A DNA stretch of 64,000 nt from Burkholderia sp. 8Y (GCF_902506145.1 NZ_LR733519.1:554672-618671); one strand, 5' to 3'; shown: positions 27,037 to 35,687, numbered from the stretch's first letter. Notes: generated by a model from the letters alone, not told the origin. Made by a program: numbers and translations.

Positions 27037-28790
27037 TGAGCTTCTCGCTCTACTCGATGCAGATCGACGGCGAGCGCGATATCGTCGCGGCCCGCCGCAA
27101 GGCGCGCGAGGCGAGCGCCGCGCTCGGCTTCTCGGCGCAGGACCAGACGCGCATCTCCACGTCGGTGCTCGAAGCCGCGCGCACGGTGCTGACCGCCGGC
27201 CCGCACGCGCGGGCGGATTTCCTGCTGGACGACGCGACGTATCCGCCGCGCTTCGTCGTGCGTTTTCTGGCGTGCGCGAGCGCGGGCGAGCGGCTTCGCG
27301 CGATAAAGAACGACGATTCGCAAGCCGCGCTCGGCCTGCTCGCGGCGCAGCGCCTGATGGACCAGTGCGCGATCGCCGACGAAGCGGGCGGCGGCACGGC
27401 CATCTCGCTCGCGAAGGCGCTGCCCGACAACGCGCCGTTCGACGCGAACGCGGCGCAGGCCATTTCCGCGACGCTGTCGAGCCAGGACAGCGAAGATTCG
27501 ACGACCGAACTGGCGCGCCAGAACCGCGAACTGATCGGCGCGCTCGCCGACTTGCGCGAGCGGCAGGAAGAACTGACGCGCCTCACGCGCGAACTGGAAG
27601 ACACGAATCGCGGCGTCGTCGCGCTGTACGCCGAGCTCGACGCACGCGCGGATCATCTGCGCCGCGCGGATGAATCGAAGTCGCGGTTCTTGTCGAACAT
27701 GAGCCACGAATTTCGCACGCCGCTTTCGTCGATCCGCGCGCTCTCCAAGCTGCTGCTCGACCGCATCGACGGCGAGCTAACGGAGGAGCAGGAAAAGCAG
27801 GTGCGCTTCATTCGCAAGGCGGCGGAGGATCTCTCCGAAACGGTCGACGACCTGCTCGACCTCGCGAAGATCGAAGCAGGGAAGATCGAAGTGCGCGCCG
27901 CGCAATTCGAAGTCGATACGCTTTTTTCCGCGCTGCGCGGCATGCTGCGTCCGCTCACGCCGGGCGGCGCGGTGGAACTGATCTTCGATTCGTGCGAAGG
28001 TCTGCCCCCCGTTTGCACCGACGAGGCCAAGGTCGCGCAGGTGCTGCGCAATTTCGTGTCGAACGCGCTCAAGTTCACCGAGCGCGGCGAAGTGCGCGTG
28101 TCGGCGAGCTATGACGAAGTGCGCCGTCTGATCACCTTCTCGGTGACGGACACCGGCATCGGCATTGCGCCCGAGCATCAGCACGTCGTGTTCGAAGAGT
28201 TCGGACAGGTCGAGAACCGGCTGCAGCAATATGTGAAGGGCACGGGACTCGGCCTGCCGCTGTGCAGAAAACTCTGCAAGCTGCTCGGCGGCGATGTGTC
28301 GCTAGAGAGCGAACTCGGGCGCGGCTCCACGTTCATCGCGACGATTCCGGCGGTCTATGGCGCCTCCGACAGCGCGCAGGCCGCGGACGGCGACGCGCGC
28401 CCGATGGTGCTGGTCGTCGCGAGCAATCCGATCGAGCGGCTCGATTGCGAAGCGGCGCTCAAGGCTTCGCCGTATCGCACGGCGAGCGCCGCGACGCTCG
28501 AGGAAGCGAGCCGTGCGCTCGCACGCACGCCGCCCGCCGCGCTGCTGCTCGCGGTGCGGCCCGCGGCGTCCGAAGCGTGGATCTGGCTTGCCGCGCTGCG
28601 CGCGCAGGCCGCGACGCGCAATGTGCCGGTCGTCGTGCTCGGCGAGGCCGAGGATCGCAATGAGGCCGAGGCGCTCGGCGCTGCCGCGTTCATCCAGAAG
28701 CCGATCTCCGGCGGCGAGCTGGCCGGCGTACTCGAAATGGTGTCGAACGCGATGGACGGCTTGCGTCGCGGGGAAGGGCTGGCGACATGA
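27036..28790 (+). CDS. Histidine kinase with RsbT-like N-terminal domain and degenerate receiver
   Basis: A 584-residue cytosolic kinase. Residues 10-135 resemble the RsbT fold (EASAALGFSAQDQTRISTSV, VLEAARTVLTAG) but lack the N-box Asn. A coiled coil of about 165-220 leads to HisKA with His224 in NMSHEFRTPLSSI, then an intact HATPase_c (NFVSNALKFTERG, VTDTGIGIAPEHQ, GTGLGLPLCRKL). The C-terminal 120 residues fold like a receiver, but the phospho-acceptor position reads LLLAVRPAA with no Asp, so it cannot be phosphorylated there. No membrane segment. Its ATG overlaps the phosphatase stop; its end overlaps the next gene by four bases. Confidence 0.88.
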   Translation: MSFSLYSMQIDGERDIVAARRKAREASAALGFSAQDQTRISTSVLEAARTVLTAGPHARADFLLDDATYPPRFVVRFLACASAGERLRAIKNDDSQAALGLLAAQRLMDQCAIADEAGGGTAISLAKALPDNAPFDANAAQAISATLSSQDSEDSTTELARQNRELIGALADLRERQEELTRLTRELEDTNRGVVALYAELDARADHLRRADESKSRFLSNMSHEFRTPLSSIRALSKLLLDRIDGELTEEQEKQVRFIRKAAEDLSETVDDLLDLAKIEAGKIEVRAAQFEVDTLFSALRGMLRPLTPGGAVELIFDSCEGLPPVCTDEAKVAQVLRNFVSNALKFTERGEVRVSASYDEVRRLITFSVTDTGIGIAPEHQHVVFEEFGQVENRLQQYVKGTGLGLPLCRKLCKLLGGDVSLESELGRGSTFIATIPAVYGASDSAQAADGDARPMVLVVASNPIERLDCEAALKASPYRTASAATLEEASRALARTPPAALLLAVRPAASEAWIWLAALRAQAATRNVPVVVLGEAEDRNEAEALGAAAFIQKPISGGELAGVLEMVSNAMDGLRRGEGLAT

Positions 28791-30700
28791 GAAGCGACTG
28801 GAGCGAGGTGCTGATCCTCAACGTCGACGACAACGACGGCGCGCGCTATGCGAAGACGCGCATTCTGTCGCGCGCGGGCTTCAACGTGATCGAGGCGGGC
28901 ACGGGCACGGCGGCGCTCGAACGCGTGCGCGCGGAATCGCCGGATCTCGTGCTGCTCGACGTGAAACTGCCCGATATCAACGGCCTCGAAGTGTGCCGGC
29001 AGATCAAGGCGTCGGCGGAAACGGCGGGCACGCTCGTGCTGCAAACATCGGCGGCGGCAGTGCATAGCCTCGATCGCATTCGCGGTCTCGAAGGCGGCGC
29101 CGACAGCTATCTGACCGAGCCGGTGGAGCCAGCCGAACTCATCGCGCACGTGCGCGCGCTGTTGCGCGTGCGGCTTGCGGAAAACGCGCTGCGCGAAAGC
29201 GAAGAGCGATTCCGCCAGCTTGCCGAGAATATCGACGACGTCTTCTGGATGCTCGATCCCGCCGCGAACCGCCTGCTCTATGTCAGTCCCGCTTACGCGC
29301 GGCTCTGGGATTCGGACGAAAGCGCGGCGACGCCCCAGCCGGGCCCGGATCACTGGTCGGGCGACATTCATCCGCTGGATCGCGAGCATGTCGCGGCGGC
29401 GTATCGGCAATTGCTGGCGAGTGGCGCGCCGTATCAGGTGGAATACCGCATCGCGCGCGCGCAGGGCGAGCCGCGCTGGGTGGCTGAACGCGCGTCGCTG
29501 GTGAAAGGCACGCAGGGGCGGCCAGCGCGCATCGCGGGCATCGTCAACGATATCTCCGAGCGCAAGGCCGCCGAGATACTGCTGCGCGACGCGGACCGGC
29601 GCAAGGACGAATTTCTCGCGATGCTCGCGCACGAACTGCGCAATCCGCTCGCGCCGATTCGCAATGCCGTGGACCTGCTCGACCCCGGGCGCGCGCCCTC
29701 GGCGCAGCATTTCTCGACCGTGCGCGCGATCATCGACCGGCAGGTGCGGCATCTCAGCCGGCTCGTCGACGATCTGCTCGACGTCGCGCGTATCACGCAG
29801 GGCAAGATCACGCTGCGGCAGGAAGCCGTGGATATCGCGGCGGCCGTGGAAGCGGCTATCGAAACGGCGCAGCCCGCGCTGGAAAGAAAGCGCCATCGCC
29901 TCACGACGAAGTTCGCGGATAAGCCGCTCTTTATCATCGGTGACAGTGTGCGGATCGCGCAGGTGTTTGGCAATCTGCTGTCGAACGCATCGAAGTACAG
30001 TCTCGAAGACGGCGAGATCGCCATCGAGACCGAGCAGGCCGGCGACGAAGTTCGTATTACCGTGCGCGACAAGGGCATAGGCATCGCGGCGGACATGCTG
30101 CCACATATCTTCGATTTGTTCGTGCAGTCGGAGACATCGCTCGAACGCTCGGAAGGCGGGCTCGGCATCGGCTTGCCGCTCGCGAAGACGCTTGTCGAAT
30201 TGCAGGGCGGGCGTATCGACGCGCATTCGGCGGGACCCCAGCAGGGCAGCGAGTTCGTCGTGTGGCTGCCGCTCGCGAAGGAGGCGGAGGTTGCGCCGCG
30301 TCCCGTCGAGCATGTGCCGGCCCACGTGAGCGGCGGCAAGCGCGTCTTGCTCGTCGATGACAGCGTGGACGCCGCCACCGCGATGTCCTTGCTCCTCGAA
30401 GCCGATGGCTTCGATGTCCGCACCGCGCACGATGCGACCACCGCGCTCGCGATCAGCGATATGTTCGCACCGCAGATCGTTCTGCTGGACATCGGACTGC
30501 CGGGAATGGACGGTTACACGCTCGCGGCCGAAATGCGTTCGCGTCCCGCCACGCAGGATGCGCTGATGATTGCCGTGACCGGATACGGGCAGGCGAATGA
30601 TAGACAGCGATCCAAGGAAGCGGGCTTCGATCATCATCTGGTGAAGCCGGTGGCGTTCGCGGAGATTCTGAAAGCCGTGCTCGGCCGGTTTGGGGCGTAG
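28787..30700 (+). CDS. Hybrid histidine kinase: REC-PAS-HisKA-HATPase-REC
   Basis: A 637-residue protein. REC1 (residues 5-125) has the acidic pair in NVDDND and acceptor Asp in VLLDVKLPD, but the usual Lys-Pro is YLTEPVEP (Lys to Glu). A PAS/PAC (140-262) ends in RIAGIVNDISERKAAE. HisKA carries His282 in LAMLAHELRNPLAPI, followed by HATPase (NLLSNASKYS, VRDKGIGIA, GGLGIGLPLAK). REC2 (about 520-635) is canonical: LLVDDSVDAA, VLLDIGLPGMDG and LVKPVAF. No DNA-binding or cyclase output, so signal must pass to a separate protein. Last gene of the stressosome operon. Confidence 0.9.
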   Translation: MRSDWSEVLILNVDDNDGARYAKTRILSRAGFNVIEAGTGTAALERVRAESPDLVLLDVKLPDINGLEVCRQIKASAETAGTLVLQTSAAAVHSLDRIRGLEGGADSYLTEPVEPAELIAHVRALLRVRLAENALRESEERFRQLAENIDDVFWMLDPAANRLLYVSPAYARLWDSDESAATPQPGPDHWSGDIHPLDREHVAAAYRQLLASGAPYQVEYRIARAQGEPRWVAERASLVKGTQGRPARIAGIVNDISERKAAEILLRDADRRKDEFLAMLAHELRNPLAPIRNAVDLLDPGRAPSAQHFSTVRAIIDRQVRHLSRLVDDLLDVARITQGKITLRQEAVDIAAAVEAAIETAQPALERKRHRLTTKFADKPLFIIGDSVRIAQVFGNLLSNASKYSLEDGEIAIETEQAGDEVRITVRDKGIGIAADMLPHIFDLFVQSETSLERSEGGLGIGLPLAKTLVELQGGRIDAHSAGPQQGSEFVVWLPLAKEAEVAPRPVEHVPAHVSGGKRVLLVDDSVDAATAMSLLLEADGFDVRTAHDATTALAISDMFAPQIVLLDIGLPGMDGYTLAAEMRSRPATQDALMIAVTGYGQANDRQRSKEAGFDHHLVKPVAFAEILKAVLGRFGA

Positions 30701-30901
30701 CGGTTCTTTGTCGTGTGCGGTTTGCGTTGCGTGGGCGCTTGTCGGCGTTCGGGCTGCTGGTAAGCGATCGGTGCATCGAGCACGTCGAGAAGCGTTGCGC
30801 CAGATCGTTCGAGCGCGGCGTGTTTGCTCACTTGTAGCGACGAGCCGACGACAAAAAAATTGCCCTAGAAGTGGGCTTGGAAAGAAGGCTTGTCATCATG
30901 C

Positions 30902-30925
30902 GACCACGCTGCTGACAGCGTGGTC
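30902..30925 (+). terminator. Strong hairpin downstream of the stressosome operon
   Basis: GACCACGCTG (30902-30911) and CAGCGTGGTC (30916-30925) pair perfectly around CTGA. The following AAGCGACCTTAATAG is not a T run, so it may be a transcript-end stabiliser rather than a classic terminator. Confidence 0.5.
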
Positions 30926-31337
30926 AAGCGACCTTAATAGATTGGATTACTAATTAAAAGAAGATGGATTGCTCCGTTGGTTCCTCTTGATTGGTAACGT
31001 GTGAGTTCGTGCCAATACGAAGCGTCGAGGCTTTGGGCAACGTGGTGACTATCGCAACAGTGGGCGTGGACACGTCGGTGCGTTGAAGCCAGCCCGTAAG
31101 CGACGCGGTCGCATAGGCGGTTAGCGTTCGCGGTTGGACATGCGAAGCATTAAGTGACACATGTACATCGTGCGCCGGTTCTACGAACGCCCGTTTCGCT
31201 CTGACGACTCATGGAATAGAACGCCATGTGTCGCGGTTAACCATTCGAAGCCTCAATGCTTGGAACCCGGGCCGAGCGAGGTTTGCGGATCGGAATCGAT
31301 CCATGTCAACCTAATCTCGTCGGAGTTTGCATTCACC
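30926..31337. other. Intergenic region between the kinase operon and the DUF4148 gene
   Basis: No certain gene. On the minus strand a GTG-initiated frame of 68 codons (31160-30954) has moderately GC-biased third positions and a Thr/Val-rich product, but no recognised family. Right edge has CGGAG 10 bases before the next start. Confidence 0.3.
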
Positions 31338-31685
31338 ATGAATACCATCGCTAGCGTTGTACTGTCGGTCGCTGTTGCTATCGCGCCGACGGCTGTGTTC
31401 GCGCAGAACGAGGGCGCCCCGCTGACTCGTGCGCAGGTCAAGGCCGAACTCGTCCAGCTGGAGAGAGCAGGCTACTCGGCGGCATCCGGGGAAAACGCGA
31501 CCTATCCTGCCGACCTTCAGGCTGCGGAGGCCAAGGTGGCAGCGCAGAACTCGCAAGAGGCGTATGGCGGTATGCAAGCGGGAGCCGCTGCGTCCGGGGC
31601 CGTGCAGCGCGGTGGACCGTCGGGTTCGGTTGCGTCGAACTGCGTCGGGCCGGCGGCGTTTTGCGTGCCGTACTTCGGGAACTAA
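31338..31685 (+). CDS. DUF4148 small exported protein
   Basis: A 115-residue protein with a signal peptide cleaved near VFAQN (about residue 22). It contains the full DUF4148 core: LTRAQVKAELVQLERAGYS, a YPADLQAAEAKVAAQ stretch, and a Gly/Ala linker. The tail is SNCVGPAAFCVPYFGN. ATG 31338 starts the signal peptide, though the frame is open from 31161. Exported, function unknown. It is the last normal-looking gene before the rRNA-leader junction. Confidence 0.85.
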   Translation: MNTIASVVLSVAVAIAPTAVFAQNEGAPLTRAQVKAELVQLERAGYSAASGENATYPADLQAAEAKVAAQNSQEAYGGMQAGAAASGAVQRGGPSGSVASNCVGPAAFCVPYFGN

Positions 31686-31811
31686 GCGCCGGCATAGAGT
31701 TGGCGGCGGCGCGCCATGCAGAGTGCTCGCATTGTCTCTGACGCACCGGCGCGCTTTTCCTCTGCTCTTTTTCCGGCGTTCATCGTCAGAAAAAATAATT
31801 TCGAAAAGGGG

Positions 31812-31841
31812 TTGACCCAAGTGTATTGCGCCAGTCATAAT
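31812..31841 (+). promoter_or_regulatory. rRNA-operon-type promoter (P1-like)
   Basis: TTGACC (31812-31817) and CATAAT (31836-31841) are separated by 18 bases, with an A/T-rich UP-like stretch AAAAAATAATTTCGAAAA just upstream. Together with the downstream leader and boxA this looks like a burkholderial rrn promoter. Confidence 0.7.
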
Positions 31842-32106
31842 TCGCCTCCCGTTGAATGACGGCGCGCAAGAAAGCAAGCGAATAAGCGAAGCGAACCTTG
31901 TGCGATGCTCTTTAAAAACTAACAGCCGATAAGTGTGGGCGCTTGATGGCGAGTGCGGTTGTGGTGCTTAGGCGCTGCAGCAAAAGCAACAGTATCAAGA
32001 GTCTCACACGAAGTATCAGAGGAAGGTTTTTTCATCTTAGGATGGAATAAATCATCGTCAGTACGTTGAGTGAGCGACCGGTTTCTAACGGAACCGAAAA
32101 CAGTAA
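31842..32106 (+). other. Partial 16S rRNA operon leader, truncated just before the 16S 5' end
   Basis: The stretch contains ACTAACAGCCGATAAGTGTG (31918-31937), AGTATCAAGAGTCTCACAC (31991-32009), then GTCAGTACGTTGAGTGAGCG, ACCGGTTTCTAACGGAACCG and AAAACAGTAAC ending at 32106. From memory this is the conserved leader upstream of 16S rRNA in Burkholderia and Paraburkholderia, where the next bases normally run into CTGAAGAGTTTGATC. Here the text changes at about 32107 into a glycosyltransferase reading frame. No 16S, tRNA or 23S sequence follows. Confidence 0.72.
31906..31917 (+). promoter_or_regulatory. boxA antitermination element
   Basis: TGCTCTTTAAAA matches the rrn boxA consensus (TGCTCTTTA) bound by NusB/NusE, at the expected place between promoter and 16S start. 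Confidence 0.75.
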
Positions 32107-32404
32107 CGGCTTACCGATAGTCGAGAGCATGGCTTGCGGAACCCCGGTTGTGACGTCGAACTGTACGGCAATGCCAGAAATTGCGGGCGGCGCAGCCATA
32201 CTCGTGGATCCCGTATCTGTTGAAGAGATTTCGATGGCAGCAAAGCGGCTTTTGGAAGACTCCCAACTGCGTCGCACCCTTGCCGAGAAGGGCGTAATTC
32301 GCGCTAAGGAGTTCAAATGGTCAGACGTTGCGGCAAAGGTCGAAACCGTTCTGACGATGCTAGATGTAACAGCCGAACTAGCGCAAGGTCACCGCGTGTC
32401 ATGA
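32107..32404 (+). pseudogene. C-terminal fragment of a family 4 glycosyltransferase (GT-B)
   Basis: The frame begins at the leader junction with GLPIVESMACGTPVVTSN, the nucleotide-sugar-binding motif of GT4 enzymes (the preceding Glu of EX7E is lost), and continues PEIAGGAAILVDPVSVEEIS to a normal C-terminus at 32404. About 95 of an expected 350-400 residues remain. An ATG at 32066 lies inside the rRNA leader and could start a short chimeric product, but there is no ribosome site. The fragment leads directly into a flippase gene, so it was the 3' neighbour in a polysaccharide cluster. Confidence 0.82.
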
Positions 32405-32482
32405 GTCGGCGAGCGCATCATTCGTCGCCCAACGGCATGAGCCCAAAAATGGTTGTACTGCCGAAAAGCAAGTCCTTATTCC

Positions 32483-33949
32483 ATGGATAGCCGCATCGTC
32501 AAAAACACGGCGATTAATTTCGCAGGCCTGTTGCTGCCGACGTTTGTATCACTTGCTACCGTGCCAGCGTACGTGCATCTGCTAGGGCTGGAACGCTTCG
32601 GGGCTGTCGCGCTGATATGGGTGCTAATCGACTATTTCAACGTCCTAGGCTTTGCGATGAGCGTGGCGACGCAGAACCAAATTGCTCCAGCTTTTTCAAG
32701 TGATGACCTAGTCACGTGTCGCGACCTGCTCTGGAGCGCCTTCTGGTCAAACCTTGCAGCCAGCCTAGTGATTGGCATTGCGGTATATATCTGCGGATGG
32801 GCCTATAGCAGGTACTGGATGGATCCAACCGCAACGCTAACGCAAGAGGTGAGAAATAGTCTGCCTTTACTGGCGTTAGCTGTTCCTGTCGCGAGTGGTT
32901 CTTGCGTCTTCTCGGCCGCTTTAGCTGGCGCTGAGCGCTTTACCGCGTTCAACATGATTCAGACTTCTGGCACCATTTTATTTCAGCTGGTTCCGCTTTT
33001 TTCAGTGTGGTTATTCGGTCCGACTGTCGGGATTGTTCTGGGTTCGGCAATGATTGTTCGCTCGCTGACAGGTCTGCAACTCCTTGTCGAATCGTCCCGT
33101 GTACTCAAGTTTCGCAAGATGTGCCGGCCAAGGTTGGACACCGTTCGGCGATTGTTGAATTTCGGTGGTTGGATGCTCGTAACGACAGTCGTAACTATGG
33201 TGACGGATTCGATTGATCGGCTTGTCGTTGGGGCGACATTTGGAGCTCGGACCGTCGCCTGCTACACAGTGCCTAAGAACCTTGTGACGCGGCTAAACAT
33301 CGTGTCGATCGCGCTCGGGCGGACTTTGTTTCCGCGGCTCTCGGCAGCGAGCCGAGATCAGGCGAGGATTCTCACGCAACAGTCCCTAGGGCTCCTTGTG
33401 GCAATATTCACGCCGCTATCGATAATGGCGATGACTGCGGTCGGCCCGTTCTTGCAGGCATGGGTGGGCGGCGACCTAGCCTTGATTGCGGCTCCTATTG
33501 GGCGCGCACTGATCATCGCTATGTGGTTAGGCGGCCAAGCGGACGTCACCCGAATTCTCATCCAGTCGCAGGTCAGTGCAGCCAGCGCCGCAAGAGCATC
33601 GCTTCTGCAATTATGTCTGTACATGCTCATCCTTTATATCGCGATCAATCGGTTTGGGCTGATGGGGGCGGCCGTCGCAGCGGTATTGCGAGCCATGTTT
33701 GAATATCTCCTCTTGGTTTACGTGTCGCGCGTGCAAGCATGGCCTACGATACTTTGCATGCTTTCCCAGTTCCCGTTTTTGTTGGCCGATCTATGGCTTA
33801 CCACTTTATCGCTTGGAAACTTAATGGAGCTGGCGTTGGGCGCAGTACTTGTTGCGGCCAGCTTCGGGCTGTCCTTTAGCACATCTTTGACGTTTCAAGG
33901 TTTTGTGCGGTCCTCTTGGCAACGGCTGTCGCCAAGAAGCGGACTATGA
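32483..33949 (+). CDS. Wzx-type polysaccharide flippase (MOP/PST family)
   Basis: A 488-residue inner-membrane protein with 12-14 hydrophobic segments. The N-terminus (NTAINFAGLLLPTFVSLATV, VPAYVHLLGLERFGAV) matches oligosaccharide flippases of the polysaccharide biosynthesis family. They move undecaprenyl-linked repeat units to the periplasmic face. ATG 32483 is selected over 32453 because the first helix starts there; the ribosome site is weak. Codon use is noticeably less GC-biased than in the left half of the window, as typical for capsule/EPS loci. Confidence 0.87.
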   Translation: MDSRIVKNTAINFAGLLLPTFVSLATVPAYVHLLGLERFGAVALIWVLIDYFNVLGFAMSVATQNQIAPAFSSDDLVTCRDLLWSAFWSNLAASLVIGIAVYICGWAYSRYWMDPTATLTQEVRNSLPLLALAVPVASGSCVFSAALAGAERFTAFNMIQTSGTILFQLVPLFSVWLFGPTVGIVLGSAMIVRSLTGLQLLVESSRVLKFRKMCRPRLDTVRRLLNFGGWMLVTTVVTMVTDSIDRLVVGATFGARTVACYTVPKNLVTRLNIVSIALGRTLFPRLSAASRDQARILTQQSLGLLVAIFTPLSIMAMTAVGPFLQAWVGGDLALIAAPIGRALIIAMWLGGQADVTRILIQSQVSAASAARASLLQLCLYMLILYIAINRFGLMGAAVAAVLRAMFEYLLLVYVSRVQAWPTILCMLSQFPFLLADLWLTTLSLGNLMELALGAVLVAASFGLSFSTSLTFQGFVRSSWQRLSPRSGL

Positions 33950-34001
33950 CTCAGAGGAATGCTGCCATCATCTCCCCGCGAACCAATGAGCGACTATTCA
34001 C

Positions 34002-35687
34002 ATGAGGCAACTCAAAGAGTCGAGACGCAGGCTGCTTGCCTCTCTGAAGGCGACCGCCGCATTCGCAGTGTTATCAAGCGCTGGTATGCGAATGCGCGCC
34101 GCGCCCACGAATGGCACAAACGCCGTTCGGGCACCGGCCGTGCCAGCGGCGTTCGGAGCGATAGCCGATGGACTATCGCATCCATTGTCGACGCGCTTCG
34201 CCACACTCGCTGCCGCACGTGCGGTGTACCCATTCGCAAGCGGACTACACCATGAGATCGACTGGTGTGCCATTCAAGCCGCCATCATATCGGGCACGCC
34301 GGTTAGACTGGCGGCTGGCCATTATCGCATTGACGATACGCTGAGACTCAAGAGCGGCAGTACGTTGGTAGGGGCAGGGGACGCTACCGTTCTCCAGTGG
34401 ACTAAACCAGTTCTCGGCACAGTCTTTTCAATTTTTGCGGCCGAACGCGTTGCGGGTTTCCGACTCGAGAATTTCTCTGTTGTCGATTCGAGCGGCTCAA
34501 TGACTGGATACGTACTCGCCGGATATAACGTGAAACAGGCATCCGTCGCACGGCTGTCGGCCAAAGGAATAGCGATCGCCGCGTTTTTGCCTGCTCGAGA
34601 AGCCGACGATAAATACCATCGAGTAACCATAGAGCCCAGCGATGCCGCATTCAATGGTAGTGCCTATTTGAGCGTCACTGGATGCACCGCAGAAGATGTG
34701 GCGTCGAGCCCAGACGCGCGAGCGGCCGTTCTCTTTAGGTATTGCGTGCACTGGTCAGTGACGGATTGCAGCTTTGCAAACGTTCCGTTCGGAGTGCAAT
34801 GGTGGGGGGGCGATTCTGACCCTGCAGTCGACGGTGCGATAGGGAACCGGCGCAAGTGTATAGATGGAAAGGTAACGAACGTCAAGGCGGTCAACTGCAT
34901 CGCGGGGGTTTGGGGTTCCATGGGCGACGACGTCCACGTCGTGAGGTGCGAGGTTGATGCCGCCTCGGATGTTGGTATTGACTTTGAAGGATGCGTCGAC
35001 TGCTCGGCAAGTCAGAACCGAGTGAGCCATTGCAAGAACGGCAACTTGACAATCTTTTGGTGGAACGTGGGTATCTCGTTCGTCGAAAATCTATCTCGAC
35101 AGGCTCGCGCAGACTATCCGCATGTTCGCGTATACAACGCTGCTCAGGACATTGAGAATCGATCCCTCATTGTCAAGAGCAATAAATTTTCGACTGAAGG
35201 CGCAATAGGCGTCATCGATACTAGTTCGGGATGTGTCGAATCGCTGACGTTCGAAGGGAACGAGCTCCTTGACACTCGCATCAATTTTGTCGCAAATAAT
35301 CTTCGGTACGTGAACGTAATGAGCAACAGCACCGTATTTACTCGCCCGCTGTTACCGCCCTATTATGCCATGCAGATCGGGCAACTCCACAACGGCGGCC
35401 GAGCGGTGGTAGCTGCAAATACTTTGGTAATGACGGTTGACCAAAGAAGCCTGTCTATTGCGATCTACTTGTGGTCAGATGACTACAATTCGGACGCAAA
35501 GTTCACCGTTGTGGACAATTCTATACAAGGATTCCGGATTAGCCTCGCGACGGACAACTTCGGTAGGAATCCGGGGAAAACGAGCATCTTTATGATCGAA
35601 AATAATGATTTCGGGTCGGGCGTTTATAGGAAGTTGGATCACGGTTCAAGGGCGAGTCAATCATTTTTGCGCGGCAACCGTCCGTGA
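34002..35687 (+). CDS. Exported right-handed beta-helix protein (pectate-lyase/tailspike-like)
   Basis: A 561-residue protein. The N-terminus SRRRLLASLKATAAFAVLSS looks like a Tat signal, ending near AAPTNG. FGAIADGLSHPLSTRF and IDWCAIQAAIISGTPVRLAAG resemble the opening of Pectate_lyase_3 beta-helices, followed by many short strand-turn repeats with NKF/NEL/NTL/NSI Asn ladders (about residues 390-540). The family includes glycan lyases, epimerases and hydrolases acting outside the cytoplasm. Next to a flippase, it may trim or modify the exported polysaccharide. Catalytic residues cannot be assigned. Confidence 0.72.
   Translation: MRQLKESRRRLLASLKATAAFAVLSSAGMRMRAAPTNGTNAVRAPAVPAAFGAIADGLSHPLSTRFATLAAARAVYPFASGLHHEIDWCAIQAAIISGTPVRLAAGHYRIDDTLRLKSGSTLVGAGDATVLQWTKPVLGTVFSIFAAERVAGFRLENFSVVDSSGSMTGYVLAGYNVKQASVARLSAKGIAIAAFLPAREADDKYHRVTIEPSDAAFNGSAYLSVTGCTAEDVASSPDARAAVLFRYCVHWSVTDCSFANVPFGVQWWGGDSDPAVDGAIGNRRKCIDGKVTNVKAVNCIAGVWGSMGDDVHVVRCEVDAASDVGIDFEGCVDCSASQNRVSHCKNGNLTIFWWNVGISFVENLSRQARADYPHVRVYNAAQDIENRSLIVKSNKFSTEGAIGVIDTSSGCVESLTFEGNELLDTRINFVANNLRYVNVMSNSTVFTRPLLPPYYAMQIGQLHNGGRAVVAANTLVMTVDQRSLSIAIYLWSDDYNSDAKFTVVDNSIQGFRISLATDNFGRNPGKTSIFMIENNDFGSGVYRKLDHGSRASQSFLRGNRP

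Noticed and set aside
28355..30637. 760-codon minus-strand open frame antisense to the hybrid kinase
   Set aside because: Arg/His-rich product without any recognisable domain; a shadow caused by GC-rich third positions of the real kinase gene.
30954..31160. 68-codon minus-strand frame with GTG start
   Set aside because: Moderate codon bias only; no ribosome site or homology recognised.
32066..32404. Intact short gene starting MSERPVSNGTENSN
   Set aside because: The first 14 codons are translated rRNA leader; the rest is a truncated glycosyltransferase, so it is called a pseudogene fragment.
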